DNA from: an uncultured Bacteroidota bacterium
GTDB taxonomy: Bacteria; Bacteroidota; Bacteroidia; Chitinophagales; Chitinophagaceae
Direction: 5' to 3'
Assembly: GCA_903927185.1 (NCBI GenBank)
Contig: CAIYLW010000103.1
Span: 1-47,908, forward strand
Length of the DNA stretch: 47,908 nt
Part shown: piece by piece, positions 1-7,585 of the stretch
How the letters are laid out: each line of letters starts with the position of its first letter
How positions within the stretch are numbered: the stretch's first letter is position 1
Notes under the pieces: model-generated
Seen by the model: only the letters and a program-made list of their open reading frames with translations
Databases searched by the model: none
What the model was told of the DNA's origin: nothing
Made by a program: the position numbers and the translations under genes

Positions 1-134
1 AATTAATTGATCATTGTGATGCAGTATTAAGAATAGGCGGAGCATCTAGTGGCGCTGACGAAATGGTAAATGCTGGAAAATCAAAAGGGAAAATCATCTT
101 TCTAAACAAATCTGAAATTTGGAAAATTAGATAA
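1..134 (+). CDS. Partial nucleoside 2-deoxyribosyltransferase-like / DUF4406-like protein (C-terminal end only)
   Basis: An open frame enters from the left edge (codons in phase with base 3) and stops with TAA at 132-134, giving about 43 C-terminal residues. The segment contains CDAVLRIGGASSGADEMV followed by a basic stretch and a beta strand (KGKIIFLNKSEI). This order, a 'CDA(V/L)LR...S.GAD.EV..A...G..I' pattern, is typical of the nucleoside 2-deoxyribosyltransferase-like/DUF4406 fold, where the acidic residue after GAD lies near the sugar-phosphate pocket. Most of the gene lies outside the window, so substrate and start are unknown. It is on the same strand as the next gene, with a 58-bp gap. 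Confidence 0.5.
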   Translation, partial: LIDHCDAVLRIGGASSGADEMVNAGKSKGKIIFLNKSEIWKIR

Positions 135-192
135 TCAAAAATCCTTGAATAAATATTAAAGGGATTAAAAATAAATGTAAAATTAAAACCAG

Positions 193-816
193 ATGTTAGG
201 CCCGAACAAAAATAATCTATTCCCCCTTGTTAATTATAAGCGCCTATGTTTTCTTAAAAATATTATAAAAAATCCCAACATCCTAGTTGGCGATTATACT
301 TATTACGACGATTTCGAGAATGTAGAAAATTTCGAAAAAAATGTAAAGTATCATTTTGATTTTATTGGTGACAAATTAATTATAGGAAAATTTTGCATGA
401 TCGCTTCTGGTGCAACATTTATCATGAACGGAGCAAATCACCTAACCAATGCTATAACAACTTATCCCTTTGCAATCTTTGGTAACGGATGGGAAAATGC
501 AATGGAAGGAAAATCATACCCTCATAAAGGAAATATTAATATTGGAAACGATGTCTGGATCGGCTATAATGCAACCATCATGGCGGGAGTTACCATTGGA
601 GATGGCGCAATTGTTGCTGCAAACGCTACAGTTATTAAAGATGTGGCACCCTATTCGATAGTTGGTGGAAACCCTGCATCAGAAATCAAAAAACGATTCT
701 CTGAAGATACTATTTCAAAACTTCTTGTTTTAAATTGGTGGAATTGGGATATTGAAAAAATAACAAAGAATATTCAAAATTTGACAGATATGGATATTAA
801 CAAACTATTCCAATAA
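193..816 (+). CDS. Vat-family (streptogramin A type) O-acetyltransferase, hexapeptide-repeat protein
   Basis: A 207-residue left-handed beta-helix acetyltransferase of the xenobiotic acetyltransferase (CatB/Vat) family, which transfers acetyl from acetyl-CoA to hydroxyls of antibiotics such as virginiamycin M. Visible marks are the early GDYTYYDD segment, the loop MNGANHLTN carrying the expected catalytic His at residue 83 (His82 in VatD), the substrate-loop motif TYPFAIFGNGWE, hexapeptide repeats in INIGNDVWIGYNATIMAGVTIG (split here as INIGNDVWIG and YNATIMAGVTIG), and the C-terminal GGNPASEIKKRF and WWNWDIE motifs. Length matches the family (about 205-220). Similarity to VatD around the active site looks high by eye. 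True resistance cannot be read from sequence; environmental relatives may act on other acceptors. Confidence 0.88.
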   Translation: MLGPNKNNLFPLVNYKRLCFLKNIIKNPNILVGDYTYYDDFENVENFEKNVKYHFDFIGDKLIIGKFCMIASGATFIMNGANHLTNAITTYPFAIFGNGWENAMEGKSYPHKGNINIGNDVWIGYNATIMAGVTIGDGAIVAANATVIKDVAPYSIVGGNPASEIKKRFSEDTISKLLVLNWWNWDIEKITKNIQNLTDMDINKLFQ

Positions 817-836
817 AACAATAAACACTTTAACTA

Positions 837-1373
837 ATGATAAAAATTATTTGTACCACTATAATTACTTTATCAATACTCTTATTACTTACCTGGCAAC
901 ATTTTCATGGAGGTGTCCCAAGTCATCATATACTTCAACAAAAAGATTTACCAGAAATTTCTAATTGGTGGGGAGCTCTATTTCTACCAATCATATCTTG
1001 GCTACTAATCAGCAGAATTGAATCAAGAAAAAATGGACGAGAATTATTAAGTCAAAAAAATACTTTTAGAATTCTAGTGCTATTTGTTTTTGGATTTATT
1101 CTCGGAATTACTATAGCTTTCTCATTTGTTAATAATTACAAATTATTTTTAGATAATGTTCCGTACACATTATTATTATTAAGCTTGTTCATTCCAATCT
1201 TCTATTCAGAATTCATATTGGGGTTTATTTTTGGTATGGTTTATCATTTCGGCACTATTTTACCTTCAATTTTTATACTCATATTTGCGTTATTGGGGTT
1301 TCTTATTTATAGATATATTAGACCATTAATTTTTAGCGTATTAAATACACAAAGTTTTAAAAATACTAAATGA
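837..1373 (+). CDS. Multi-span membrane protein of unknown function
   Basis: A 178-residue hydrophobic protein that I do not recognise. Segments likely to span the membrane are at about residues 3-20, 44-60, 79-100, 111-133 and 137-162, so five spans. A short basic loop (SRIESRKNGRELLSQKN) at about 60-77 lies between spans two and three. No catalytic motif or conserved polar pair is evident. It starts 20 bp after the Vat-like gene, and its stop overlaps the start of the RibD/DHFR-like gene by 4 bp (ATGA at 1370-1373), so the two are probably translationally coupled and the three genes probably co-transcribed. Confidence 0.7.
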   Translation: MIKIICTTIITLSILLLLTWQHFHGGVPSHHILQQKDLPEISNWWGALFLPIISWLLISRIESRKNGRELLSQKNTFRILVLFVFGFILGITIAFSFVNNYKLFLDNVPYTLLLLSLFIPIFYSEFILGFIFGMVYHFGTILPSIFILIFALLGFLIYRYIRPLIFSVLNTQSFKNTK

Positions 1374-1930
1374 AACCAGATTCATTTATCCTAACAATTC
1401 ATATGGTTGCAAGTCTTGATGGCTTTATAGCAAAAAAAGACAACAGTATCTCTTGGTTTGAAACTTCAAGCCTTTATGAGAAAGGTGTTGATGGGCAGGA
1501 CCCAGAAGAATTTTTAAAATCTATCGACTGCTATATTATGGGTTCGAAGACTTACGAACACGCTTTGGAACTATCAAAAACATATGGATGGCCCTATGGA
1601 GATACCCCTACTATTGTTTTATCTAAAAGAAAATTACCAATTGAAAAAAAGAATGTAGCGCTTTATTCCGGAGACTTGAATTTGCTTGTTCATGAGAAAC
1701 TTAAACCTAATTTTAAAAAGGTTTGGCTGACTGGTGGCCCAACGCTTGCAAATGATTTCATAAGTTTAAAATTAGTTGATGAAATAAGGTTGTCAGTATT
1801 GCCAATTATTTTGGGCGACGGGAAACCATTTTTTAACCAAATCATCCATGAACAAGCTTTACACTTACAAGATGTAAGCGCTTACAAAAATGGAATGGTG
1901 GAATTATGCTATACTATAAAAAAGGATTAA
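1370..1930 (+). CDS. Dihydrofolate reductase / RibD C-terminal domain family protein
   Basis: A 186-residue stand-alone RibD_C-type reductase fold (YwjB/YyaP-like). The N-terminal strand and helix ILTIHMVASLDGFIAKKD is the classic start of this family. GSKTYEHAL at about residues 63-71 and VWLTGGPTLANDFI at about 118-131 are the NADPH-binding segments, and LPIILGDGKPFF follows near 144-155. These proteins probably reduce pteridine or flavin-type compounds, but most have no proven substrate and are not the folate-pathway FolA. The start codon overlaps the stop of the upstream membrane protein by 4 bp. A decayed paralogue start may exist at 8631-8699. Confidence 0.85.
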   Translation: MKPDSFILTIHMVASLDGFIAKKDNSISWFETSSLYEKGVDGQDPEEFLKSIDCYIMGSKTYEHALELSKTYGWPYGDTPTIVLSKRKLPIEKKNVALYSGDLNLLVHEKLKPNFKKVWLTGGPTLANDFISLKLVDEIRLSVLPIILGDGKPFFNQIIHEQALHLQDVSAYKNGMVELCYTIKKD

Positions 1931-1958
1931 TACATTTTTTCTTAATAAAAAAATACTT

Positions 1959-2357
1959 ATGCCAACAAAAATTGCTTCATTTTTTTTCGCCCCTGAGCTT
2001 TATATAAATAATGGGGTAACTGATATATCATTTTATAAAAATGCCTTTGGCGCAACTGAGAATCTTTGCTTTAAAAACGATGATGGATCAATTCATGTGG
2101 CAGAACTCAGTATCGGAGGTGCAATATTTCATATACACGAAATAACTTCTTCGCATTTTTTTTCACCTGATAAAAATAATGGTTGTACCTGCTGTATAGG
2201 TTTATTTGTTTTAGATGTAGATTTAATAATGAACCAAGCTATCAAAGCTGGGGCTTTTGAAATAAGCACTGCTCAAGATTATGATTACGGTTACCGACAA
2301 GGAATGATTAAAGATCCCTTTGGACATTATTGGCAAATTCAAAAAAAGCTTCCCTAA
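1959..2357 (+). CDS. VOC-superfamily (PhnB/glyoxalase-like) protein
   Basis: A 132-residue single vicinal-oxygen-chelate domain pair of the PhnB-like branch. It has the typical start APELYINNGVTDISFYKNAFGA, a middle segment with HVAELSIGGAIFHIHE, and the closing KDPFGHYWQIQKK motif at about 117-129 that usually ends this family. Such proteins bind metal or small electrophiles and are often annotated as bleomycin-resistance or glyoxalase homologues; the substrate is unknown. A CTCC pair (residues about 76-79) is unusual but uninterpreted. It lies 28 bp after the RibD-like gene and probably belongs to the same transcript. Confidence 0.82.
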   Translation: MPTKIASFFFAPELYINNGVTDISFYKNAFGATENLCFKNDDGSIHVAELSIGGAIFHIHEITSSHFFSPDKNNGCTCCIGLFVLDVDLIMNQAIKAGAFEISTAQDYDYGYRQGMIKDPFGHYWQIQKKLP

Positions 2358-2592
2358 TACCTGAATTGTAAGTTATTCACCAATGGTGCATTTCAGTATG
2401 GGAATCATATTCTAGCCAACATCAGAAAATTATTTCTATGACTAATACTCTTTACAAATTATAATTTTTTTCCCTTTAGTATAATTTAGGAATTAAAAAA
2501 TAGTGCTATACAAAATCAGGTTAACCCAACCCTATAAATAGGGGTTATAAAAATGAAAAAATAAAATTATCTTCATCAAAACATACCCCACT

Positions 2593-2970
2593 ATGAAAAA
2601 TAAAATTCAATTTATACTTTCCTTAATTTTTGGCCTTTTATTTATTTTTTCAGGCGCCGCTAAGCTTTTTCATTTCATACCAACACCACCAGATTTGCCT
2701 GAAAAAATGATAAAATTGAATGAGGCAATGACGAATATTACATGGTTAATTCCTCTTATTGGTGTTGTAGAAATTATAAGTGGAATCCTTTTTATTATTA
2801 AAAGATTCAGACCATTAGCTGCAATAATGATTCTGCCAATTCTTTTAGGAGTTTTATTAACGCACTTTATGGCAGATCCTAAGGGATTACCAGTTGTGCT
2901 AGTTTTATTCGCCATCGAAATTTGGGTTATTATAGAAAATCATGAGAAATATTTACCCATGATCAAATAA
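2593..2970 (+). CDS. DoxX-family membrane protein
   Basis: A 125-residue protein with four hydrophobic segments (about 6-24, 47-66, 72-92, 97-115). The first span ends in the DoxX hallmark FSGAAKLF, and the second pair contains LIGVVEIISGILFIIKRFRPLAAIMI. DoxX-like proteins are small quinone- or redox-linked membrane proteins of mostly undefined role. It is the first gene of a tight plus-strand run: the M19 dipeptidase starts 17 bp after its stop. The 235-bp region before it contains only a weak hairpin (2528-2546, AACCCTA/TAGGGGTT) and no clear promoter. Confidence 0.83.
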   Translation: MKNKIQFILSLIFGLLFIFSGAAKLFHFIPTPPDLPEKMIKLNEAMTNITWLIPLIGVVEIISGILFIIKRFRPLAAIMILPILLGVLLTHFMADPKGLPVVLVLFAIEIWVIIENHEKYLPMIK

Positions 2971-2987
2971 TTCTTTAATAGTTAAAT

Positions 2988-4055
2988 ATGCAGACCAGAA
3001 AGGAGTTCTTAAAATCAGCGATGACTGTTGCTGCAATTAGTCCGTTTTTAAATTTAAATTCATTTGCTAAGTTCGCACTCCCGAATAATGAGTTTGTCTA
3101 TTTTGATTTGCATAGTCACCCCGGTTGGAATTTTGCAAAGAAGAATTTTGGAGACAATGCTGATGCGGGCATCAGTAAGCTTGTTGCCAATATGAATGAA
3201 GGCCATCTTACTGGCGCCTTTTATGCAATTGTAGCAGATGCAGGTTTATTAAAACCAACGGCTAACGGAATTAGTGTTACTGGAAAATATACAGCTGGAG
3301 AAGGATGGACAATGTATAAGAAACAGGTTACTCAACTCAAAGCCTTATTTAATACAGTTGATATCCAGTATTCAACAACTGCAAAAGATCTAAAAGCATC
3401 CAATAAAAAAACGCTTGGATATATCGCTGTAGAAGGAGGTGATTTTCTGGAGGGAAAATTTGACAAATTAGAGGAAGCCTATCAGGATGGTGTACGTTCC
3501 ATTCAATTAGTTCACTATGCCCCAAATGAAATTGGTGATCTACAAACAGCGGATGCAAGTTTTAATGGATTATCTTCTTTTGGAAAAGAGTTAATAAAAA
3601 AAATGAATGAAAAGGGTATGGTCATCGACTTAGCACATGCTTCTTATCAAACTACAAAAGATGTGGCCGCCATCTCAAAAGCTCCCATCATCCTTTCCCA
3701 TAGTATGCTAGAAATGGAAGCTGATAGACCTATTGCCAAACGAGCGATTTCTAAAGATCACGCTAAACTTATTGCAGATTCAGGGGGAGTAATTGGTGCC
3801 TGGCCATCCGGATTTAATAAAAATTTTGATGAATATGTAGATAATATTAAAAGATTGGTTGATGTTGTTGGGATAAATCATGTAGGTATCGGAACCGATA
3901 TGGATGCCAATTTTAAACCAGTGCTGAGTAAGTATAGTGAGTTCCCTAAACTAGCAGAAGCTTTACAATTTAAAGGCTTTTCACAAAAAGAAACGGGAAA
4001 AATTATGGGTGAAAATGCCAAAATAGTTTTATCAAAAATATTAAAAAATAAATAG
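2988..4055 (+). CDS. Exported membrane dipeptidase, peptidase family M19
   Basis: A 355-residue renal-dipeptidase-type metallopeptidase that cleaves dipeptides, often including those with D-residues. The N-terminus (TRKEFLKSAMTVAAISPF) is a Tat-like or Sec export signal with an RK instead of RR pair. Metal site residues align well in spacing with human DPEP1: H42-x-H44, E149 (VEGGD), H217 (DLAHAS), H238 (LSHSM) and D304 (GTDMD). The second metal ligand is His (HSH) where the classic M19 site has Asp (HxD). The beta-barrel strands and length are normal. It lies 17 bp after DoxX and 19 bp before the M20 hydrolase, suggesting joint periplasmic peptide salvage. Confidence 0.88.
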   Translation: MQTRKEFLKSAMTVAAISPFLNLNSFAKFALPNNEFVYFDLHSHPGWNFAKKNFGDNADAGISKLVANMNEGHLTGAFYAIVADAGLLKPTANGISVTGKYTAGEGWTMYKKQVTQLKALFNTVDIQYSTTAKDLKASNKKTLGYIAVEGGDFLEGKFDKLEEAYQDGVRSIQLVHYAPNEIGDLQTADASFNGLSSFGKELIKKMNEKGMVIDLAHASYQTTKDVAAISKAPIILSHSMLEMEADRPIAKRAISKDHAKLIADSGGVIGAWPSGFNKNFDEYVDNIKRLVDVVGINHVGIGTDMDANFKPVLSKYSEFPKLAEALQFKGFSQKETGKIMGENAKIVLSKILKNK

Positions 4056-4074
4056 CCAAACTAAAGTAGCATTC

Positions 4075-5523
4075 ATGAAATCAATTTCAACATTTATCAT
4101 TTTAATCACAGTTTGCAACATTGGTCTGGCTCAAAAAAAAATAGCTCCAAATCCAATTATACTTTTAAAAGAGCAAGCTGCTGCAAATATTCAATCTAAT
4201 TACGAGACCTACAAAAAAGTGGCTTTAGATATTTGGAATTATGCGGAGTCTGGGTTTAAAGAAAATAAGAGTTCCACTCTGTTACAAAATACACTTCGAG
4301 AAAATGGATTTACTGTAGAAGCCGGAGTTGCTGGAATGCCTACTGCTTTTGTGGCTAGATATGGTTCGGGGAAACCTGTCATTGCTATATTGGCAGAATT
4401 TGATGCATTACCGGGTTTATCTCAGGATAGTTCCTCTTCGAAATCACCAATCGCAGATAAAATTAATGGTCATGCCTGTGGTCATCATTTATTTGGAACG
4501 GGCTCTGTAGCATCAGCTATCGCAATTAAATCATTACTAAAGGAAGGAAAAATTAAGGGCACTATTAAAGTTTTTGGAAGTCCAGCAGAAGAAGGTGGTG
4601 GTGGAAAAGTATATTTAGTGAGGGCTGGATTATTTAATGGTGTTGATATTGCTTTGCATTGGCACCCAAGCGCACGAAATTCAGTTACTTACTCAAGTGC
4701 CCTTGCCTATAAATCAGCCAAGTTTAGATTTCATGGCTTATCCGCACATGCATCTGCAAGTCCGGAAAGAGGACGGTCTGCATTGGACGCTGTAGAAGGA
4801 ATGGATTATATGGTTAATATGATGCGTGAGCATATTCCACAGGAAACAAGAATACATTATGTAATTACCAATGGTGGTAAAGCTCCGAATGTAGTTCCTG
4901 ATTTTGCGGAAGTATTTTATTATGTAAGAAATCCTGAAAGAGCATTAGTAGAAAGTATTTTTGATCGAGTTGTTAAAGCAGCAGAAGGCGCAGCTTTAGG
5001 AACAGAAACAACAATGGATTATGAAGTAATTGATGGAACACATGATCTGTTGATCAATAAAACACTTGCCGTAGCTATGCAAGCTAATTTAGAAAAAGTA
5101 GGCGGGCTTACTTATACTCCTGAAGAATTGACATTTGGAAAACAATTACAATCCACATTCACAGGTAAAATTCCTTCACTTGATTCTGCCTCATTTATTA
5201 AGCCACTTGAATCAGAAAAAAATCAGGGATCAACTGATGTGGGTGATGTTAGCTATGTGGTGCCAACTGTTGGACTTACCACTGCTACTTGGATTCCTGG
5301 CACTCCTGCTCATAGCTGGCAAGCTGCTGCATGTGGCGGTAAGGATATGGCAATAAGAGCTACTGTGTTGGCTTCAAAAACTTTGGCTTATACTGCGATT
5401 GATCTTTTTTTAGATCCAGCTCTTATCATAAAAGCAAAAGAAGAATTTAAATCATCATTAGGCGATTATCATTATAAAGCTTTGCTTGGTGATAGAAAGC
5501 CGGCATTGAATTATAGAGATTAA
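4075..5523 (+). CDS. Exported M20 amidohydrolase, AbgB-like (p-aminobenzoyl-glutamate hydrolase family)
   Basis: A 482-residue di-zinc M20 peptidase of the AbgB branch, which hydrolyses amide bonds to glutamate or related N-acyl amino acids. A Sec signal peptide covers about residues 1-19 (ending GLAQ). Metal and catalytic motifs are EFDALPG at about 104-110, HACGHH at 133-138, the general-base pair EE at 172-173 in SPAEEGGGG, HWHPS near 197-201 and a C-terminal TDVGDVSYVVP. The dimerisation domain begins near FRFHGLSAHASASPERGRSA. It sits between the M19 dipeptidase and a D-aminoacylase-like enzyme with 19-bp gaps on each side. The real acyl donor is unknown; AbgB-like is a family call, not a proven activity. 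Confidence 0.87.
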   Translation: MKSISTFIILITVCNIGLAQKKIAPNPIILLKEQAAANIQSNYETYKKVALDIWNYAESGFKENKSSTLLQNTLRENGFTVEAGVAGMPTAFVARYGSGKPVIAILAEFDALPGLSQDSSSSKSPIADKINGHACGHHLFGTGSVASAIAIKSLLKEGKIKGTIKVFGSPAEEGGGGKVYLVRAGLFNGVDIALHWHPSARNSVTYSSALAYKSAKFRFHGLSAHASASPERGRSALDAVEGMDYMVNMMREHIPQETRIHYVITNGGKAPNVVPDFAEVFYYVRNPERALVESIFDRVVKAAEGAALGTETTMDYEVIDGTHDLLINKTLAVAMQANLEKVGGLTYTPEELTFGKQLQSTFTGKIPSLDSASFIKPLESEKNQGSTDVGDVSYVVPTVGLTTATWIPGTPAHSWQAAACGGKDMAIRATVLASKTLAYTAIDLFLDPALIIKAKEEFKSSLGDYHYKALLGDRKPALNYRD

Positions 5524-5542
5524 ATTTTAAAAATATCTATCT

Positions 5543-7036
5543 ATGAAAATACTTTTAAAATCTATTGTATTTCTTTCTGTTGTATTTACTTATTTTCTAA
5601 ATAATATAAATGCACAAACTACTATTATTTATGATATTGTTTTAAGTGGAGGCAGAGTAATTGATCCTGAAACTAAACTTGATGCCATTAGAAATGTGGG
5701 AATCATTCAGCATCAAATTGCAGCAATAACAACTGAGCCATTGAAGGGAAAAGAAATCATCAATGTTAGTGGCTTAGTTGTATCTCCGGGCTTTATCGAT
5801 ATGCACGTGCATGGCAGAAGTAATAAAGAACAGGAATTTCAATTGCATGATGGACTAACAACTACTTTGGAATTAGAATGGGGAATAGAATTTTTGAAAC
5901 ATTGGTACGCATCAAGAGAATCAAAAGCATTGATCAATTATGGAGCTAGTGTTTGCTGGCCGTTCGAACGTTATAGAGCTATGAGAAAATACAATGATAA
6001 GGTTCAACAATTTTATCAGTCATCTTTAAATTCAGAATCAAGTTTAGAAAATTTATTTAATACTATTGGAGCATCTTATACCGATTCTTTGAGCCAAGAG
6101 GAAACAAACAAAATGCTTTCCAATATTCATGAATCTCTAACTGAAGGTGGTATTGGGATTGGTTTACCTATTGGATATTTACCTAAAAACAATCCAGGAG
6201 AAATATTGCGGGTATATCAACTTGCAGCTGAAAAAAAAGCATTGATATTTTCTCATGTAAGAGAAGCCAGCGTCATGGGTATTCAAGAAGCATTAGCTGA
6301 TGCAATGCTTACTGGCGCTTCCTTACATATTGTTCATATCAATAGCATGGCCCTTAGTAAGGTTCAGTTAGCATTGAATATGATTGATATGGCAAATAAA
6401 AAAGGGTTTGATATAAGTACTGAAATGTATCCTTATACTGCCGCATCAACACTTTTACAAAGTGCCATATTTAATGAAGGATGGCAGGAAAAATTAGGAA
6501 TGAAATATGAAGATCTGCAATGGGTGGCAACTGGTGAACGATTAACAAAAGAAACATTTGAAGTCTATCGTAAATCAGGGGGTGCGGTAATTATGCATAT
6601 GATGAAACCTGAGTGGATTAAAATTGGGTTAGCAAATCCAATGACAATGATTGCATCTGATGGTATGCCATATGCACCAATGGCTCATCCACGCACTGCT
6701 GGTACATTTTCAAGAATCTTGGGAAAATATGTACGCGAAGAAAAAGTAATTGACCTTATCACTGCCATTGGAAAAATGAGTTACTTACCTGCTAAAAGGC
6801 TTGAATCAATTGCGCCTTCTATGCATCACAAGGGTCGACTGCAAATTGGAGCTGATGCAGATATTAGCATTTTCAATCCAAATACCATTACCGATAAAGC
6901 CAGTTTTGAAACAGGATTAGCCTTTTCAGAAGGGATGGAATATGTATTAGTAAATGGGAAAATAGTTTTAAAAAATGGAAAAACATTGAGTAATACTTTT
7001 CCAGGTCAACCAATTTATGGGAAGTTTAAAAAATAA
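5543..7036 (+). CDS. Exported D-aminoacylase-like amidohydrolase (N-acyl-D-amino acid / D-glutamate deacylase branch)
   Basis: A 497-residue amidohydrolase-superfamily enzyme with a Sec signal peptide (about 1-24, ending NINAQ). It has GFIDMHVHG with metal ligands H88 and H90, a glutamate-rich strand LELEWG (E110/E112) where N-acyl-D-glutamate deacylase relatives place a metal ligand, H238 (SHVREA), H262/H265 (HIVHIN) and the catalytic D373 in ASDGMPYAP, then HPRTAGTFSRILGKYVRE, a signature of the D-aminoacylase branch. Predicted reaction: removal of an acyl group from an N-acyl D-amino acid. Placement after M19 and M20 enzymes supports a stepwise periplasmic pathway (inference). Preference for D-Glu is a guess from the ELEWG strand. 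Confidence 0.82.
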   Translation: MKILLKSIVFLSVVFTYFLNNINAQTTIIYDIVLSGGRVIDPETKLDAIRNVGIIQHQIAAITTEPLKGKEIINVSGLVVSPGFIDMHVHGRSNKEQEFQLHDGLTTTLELEWGIEFLKHWYASRESKALINYGASVCWPFERYRAMRKYNDKVQQFYQSSLNSESSLENLFNTIGASYTDSLSQEETNKMLSNIHESLTEGGIGIGLPIGYLPKNNPGEILRVYQLAAEKKALIFSHVREASVMGIQEALADAMLTGASLHIVHINSMALSKVQLALNMIDMANKKGFDISTEMYPYTAASTLLQSAIFNEGWQEKLGMKYEDLQWVATGERLTKETFEVYRKSGGAVIMHMMKPEWIKIGLANPMTMIASDGMPYAPMAHPRTAGTFSRILGKYVREEKVIDLITAIGKMSYLPAKRLESIAPSMHHKGRLQIGADADISIFNPNTITDKASFETGLAFSEGMEYVLVNGKIVLKNGKTLSNTFPGQPIYGKFKK

Positions 7037-7042
7037 TATTTG

Positions 7043-7528
7043 ATGGATGTTTCATTTGTAATTGCAAATACTGCAGAGCAATTTGCAGATGGCAGAATGC
7101 TTTTTGAAGAATATGCAGCTTCTTTAAATTTTGATCTTTGTTTTCAAGGATTTTCTGAAGAACTTGATAATTTAAATAAACAATATCAATTCCCAACTGG
7201 AGCTTTAATTATTGTCTATACTAATAATAATCCGATAGCCGTGGTGGGTATACGACAATTCGAACTTGAAAAAGCTGAGTTAAAAAGAATGTATATCATA
7301 CCCGAATATAGGGGGCAAAATTTGGGGAATAAACTATTAGACCAAGCCATTTCAATTGCTACTGAATTGGGTTATAAACAGTTATTACTAGATACACTGC
7401 CGGAAATGAAAGCAGCAATTAAGATTTATACCCATTTTGGATTTACAACCACAACAGCTTATCGCTTCAACCCCTTCGATACAGCTATTTATATGGTGAG
7501 AGAATTATTTCTTGAAAATAAAAATTAA
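7043..7528 (+). CDS. GNAT-family N-acetyltransferase
   Basis: A 161-residue GNAT protein. The acetyl-CoA binding core is ELKRMYIIPEYRGQNLGNKLLDQA at about residues 79-101 (split: ELKRMYIIPEYRG and QNLGNKLLDQA), with the Q/RxxGxG/A-type loop RGQNLG. The C-terminal IKIYTHFGFTTTTAYRFNPFDTAIYM is the usual GNAT end. It lacks a signal peptide, so it acts in the cytoplasm, unlike the three upstream hydrolases. ATG 7043 is preferred; TTG 7040 one codon earlier is also possible. It follows the amidohydrolase by 6 bp, so it is almost surely co-transcribed. It might acetylate an imported amino acid product, but the acceptor is unknown. Confidence 0.85.
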   Translation: MDVSFVIANTAEQFADGRMLFEEYAASLNFDLCFQGFSEELDNLNKQYQFPTGALIIVYTNNNPIAVVGIRQFELEKAELKRMYIIPEYRGQNLGNKLLDQAISIATELGYKQLLLDTLPEMKAAIKIYTHFGFTTTTAYRFNPFDTAIYMVRELFLENKN

Positions 7529-7585
7529 TTATGAGGTTCGCTTAAAAATGAGCAACTTAGGAAAACATTTAATAAAATATATCAT

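Noticed and set aside
470..661. 63-residue frame inside the acetyltransferase gene
   Set aside because: Alternative-frame shadow of the Vat-like gene.
2528..2546. AACCCTA/TAGGGGTT hairpin before doxX
   Set aside because: Seven-base stem with no T-run and no conserved riboswitch pattern; could be random in AT-rich DNA.
2358..2592. Open 27-codon frame after the VOC protein stop
   Set aside because: Too short, no match to known families, no start; expected by chance.
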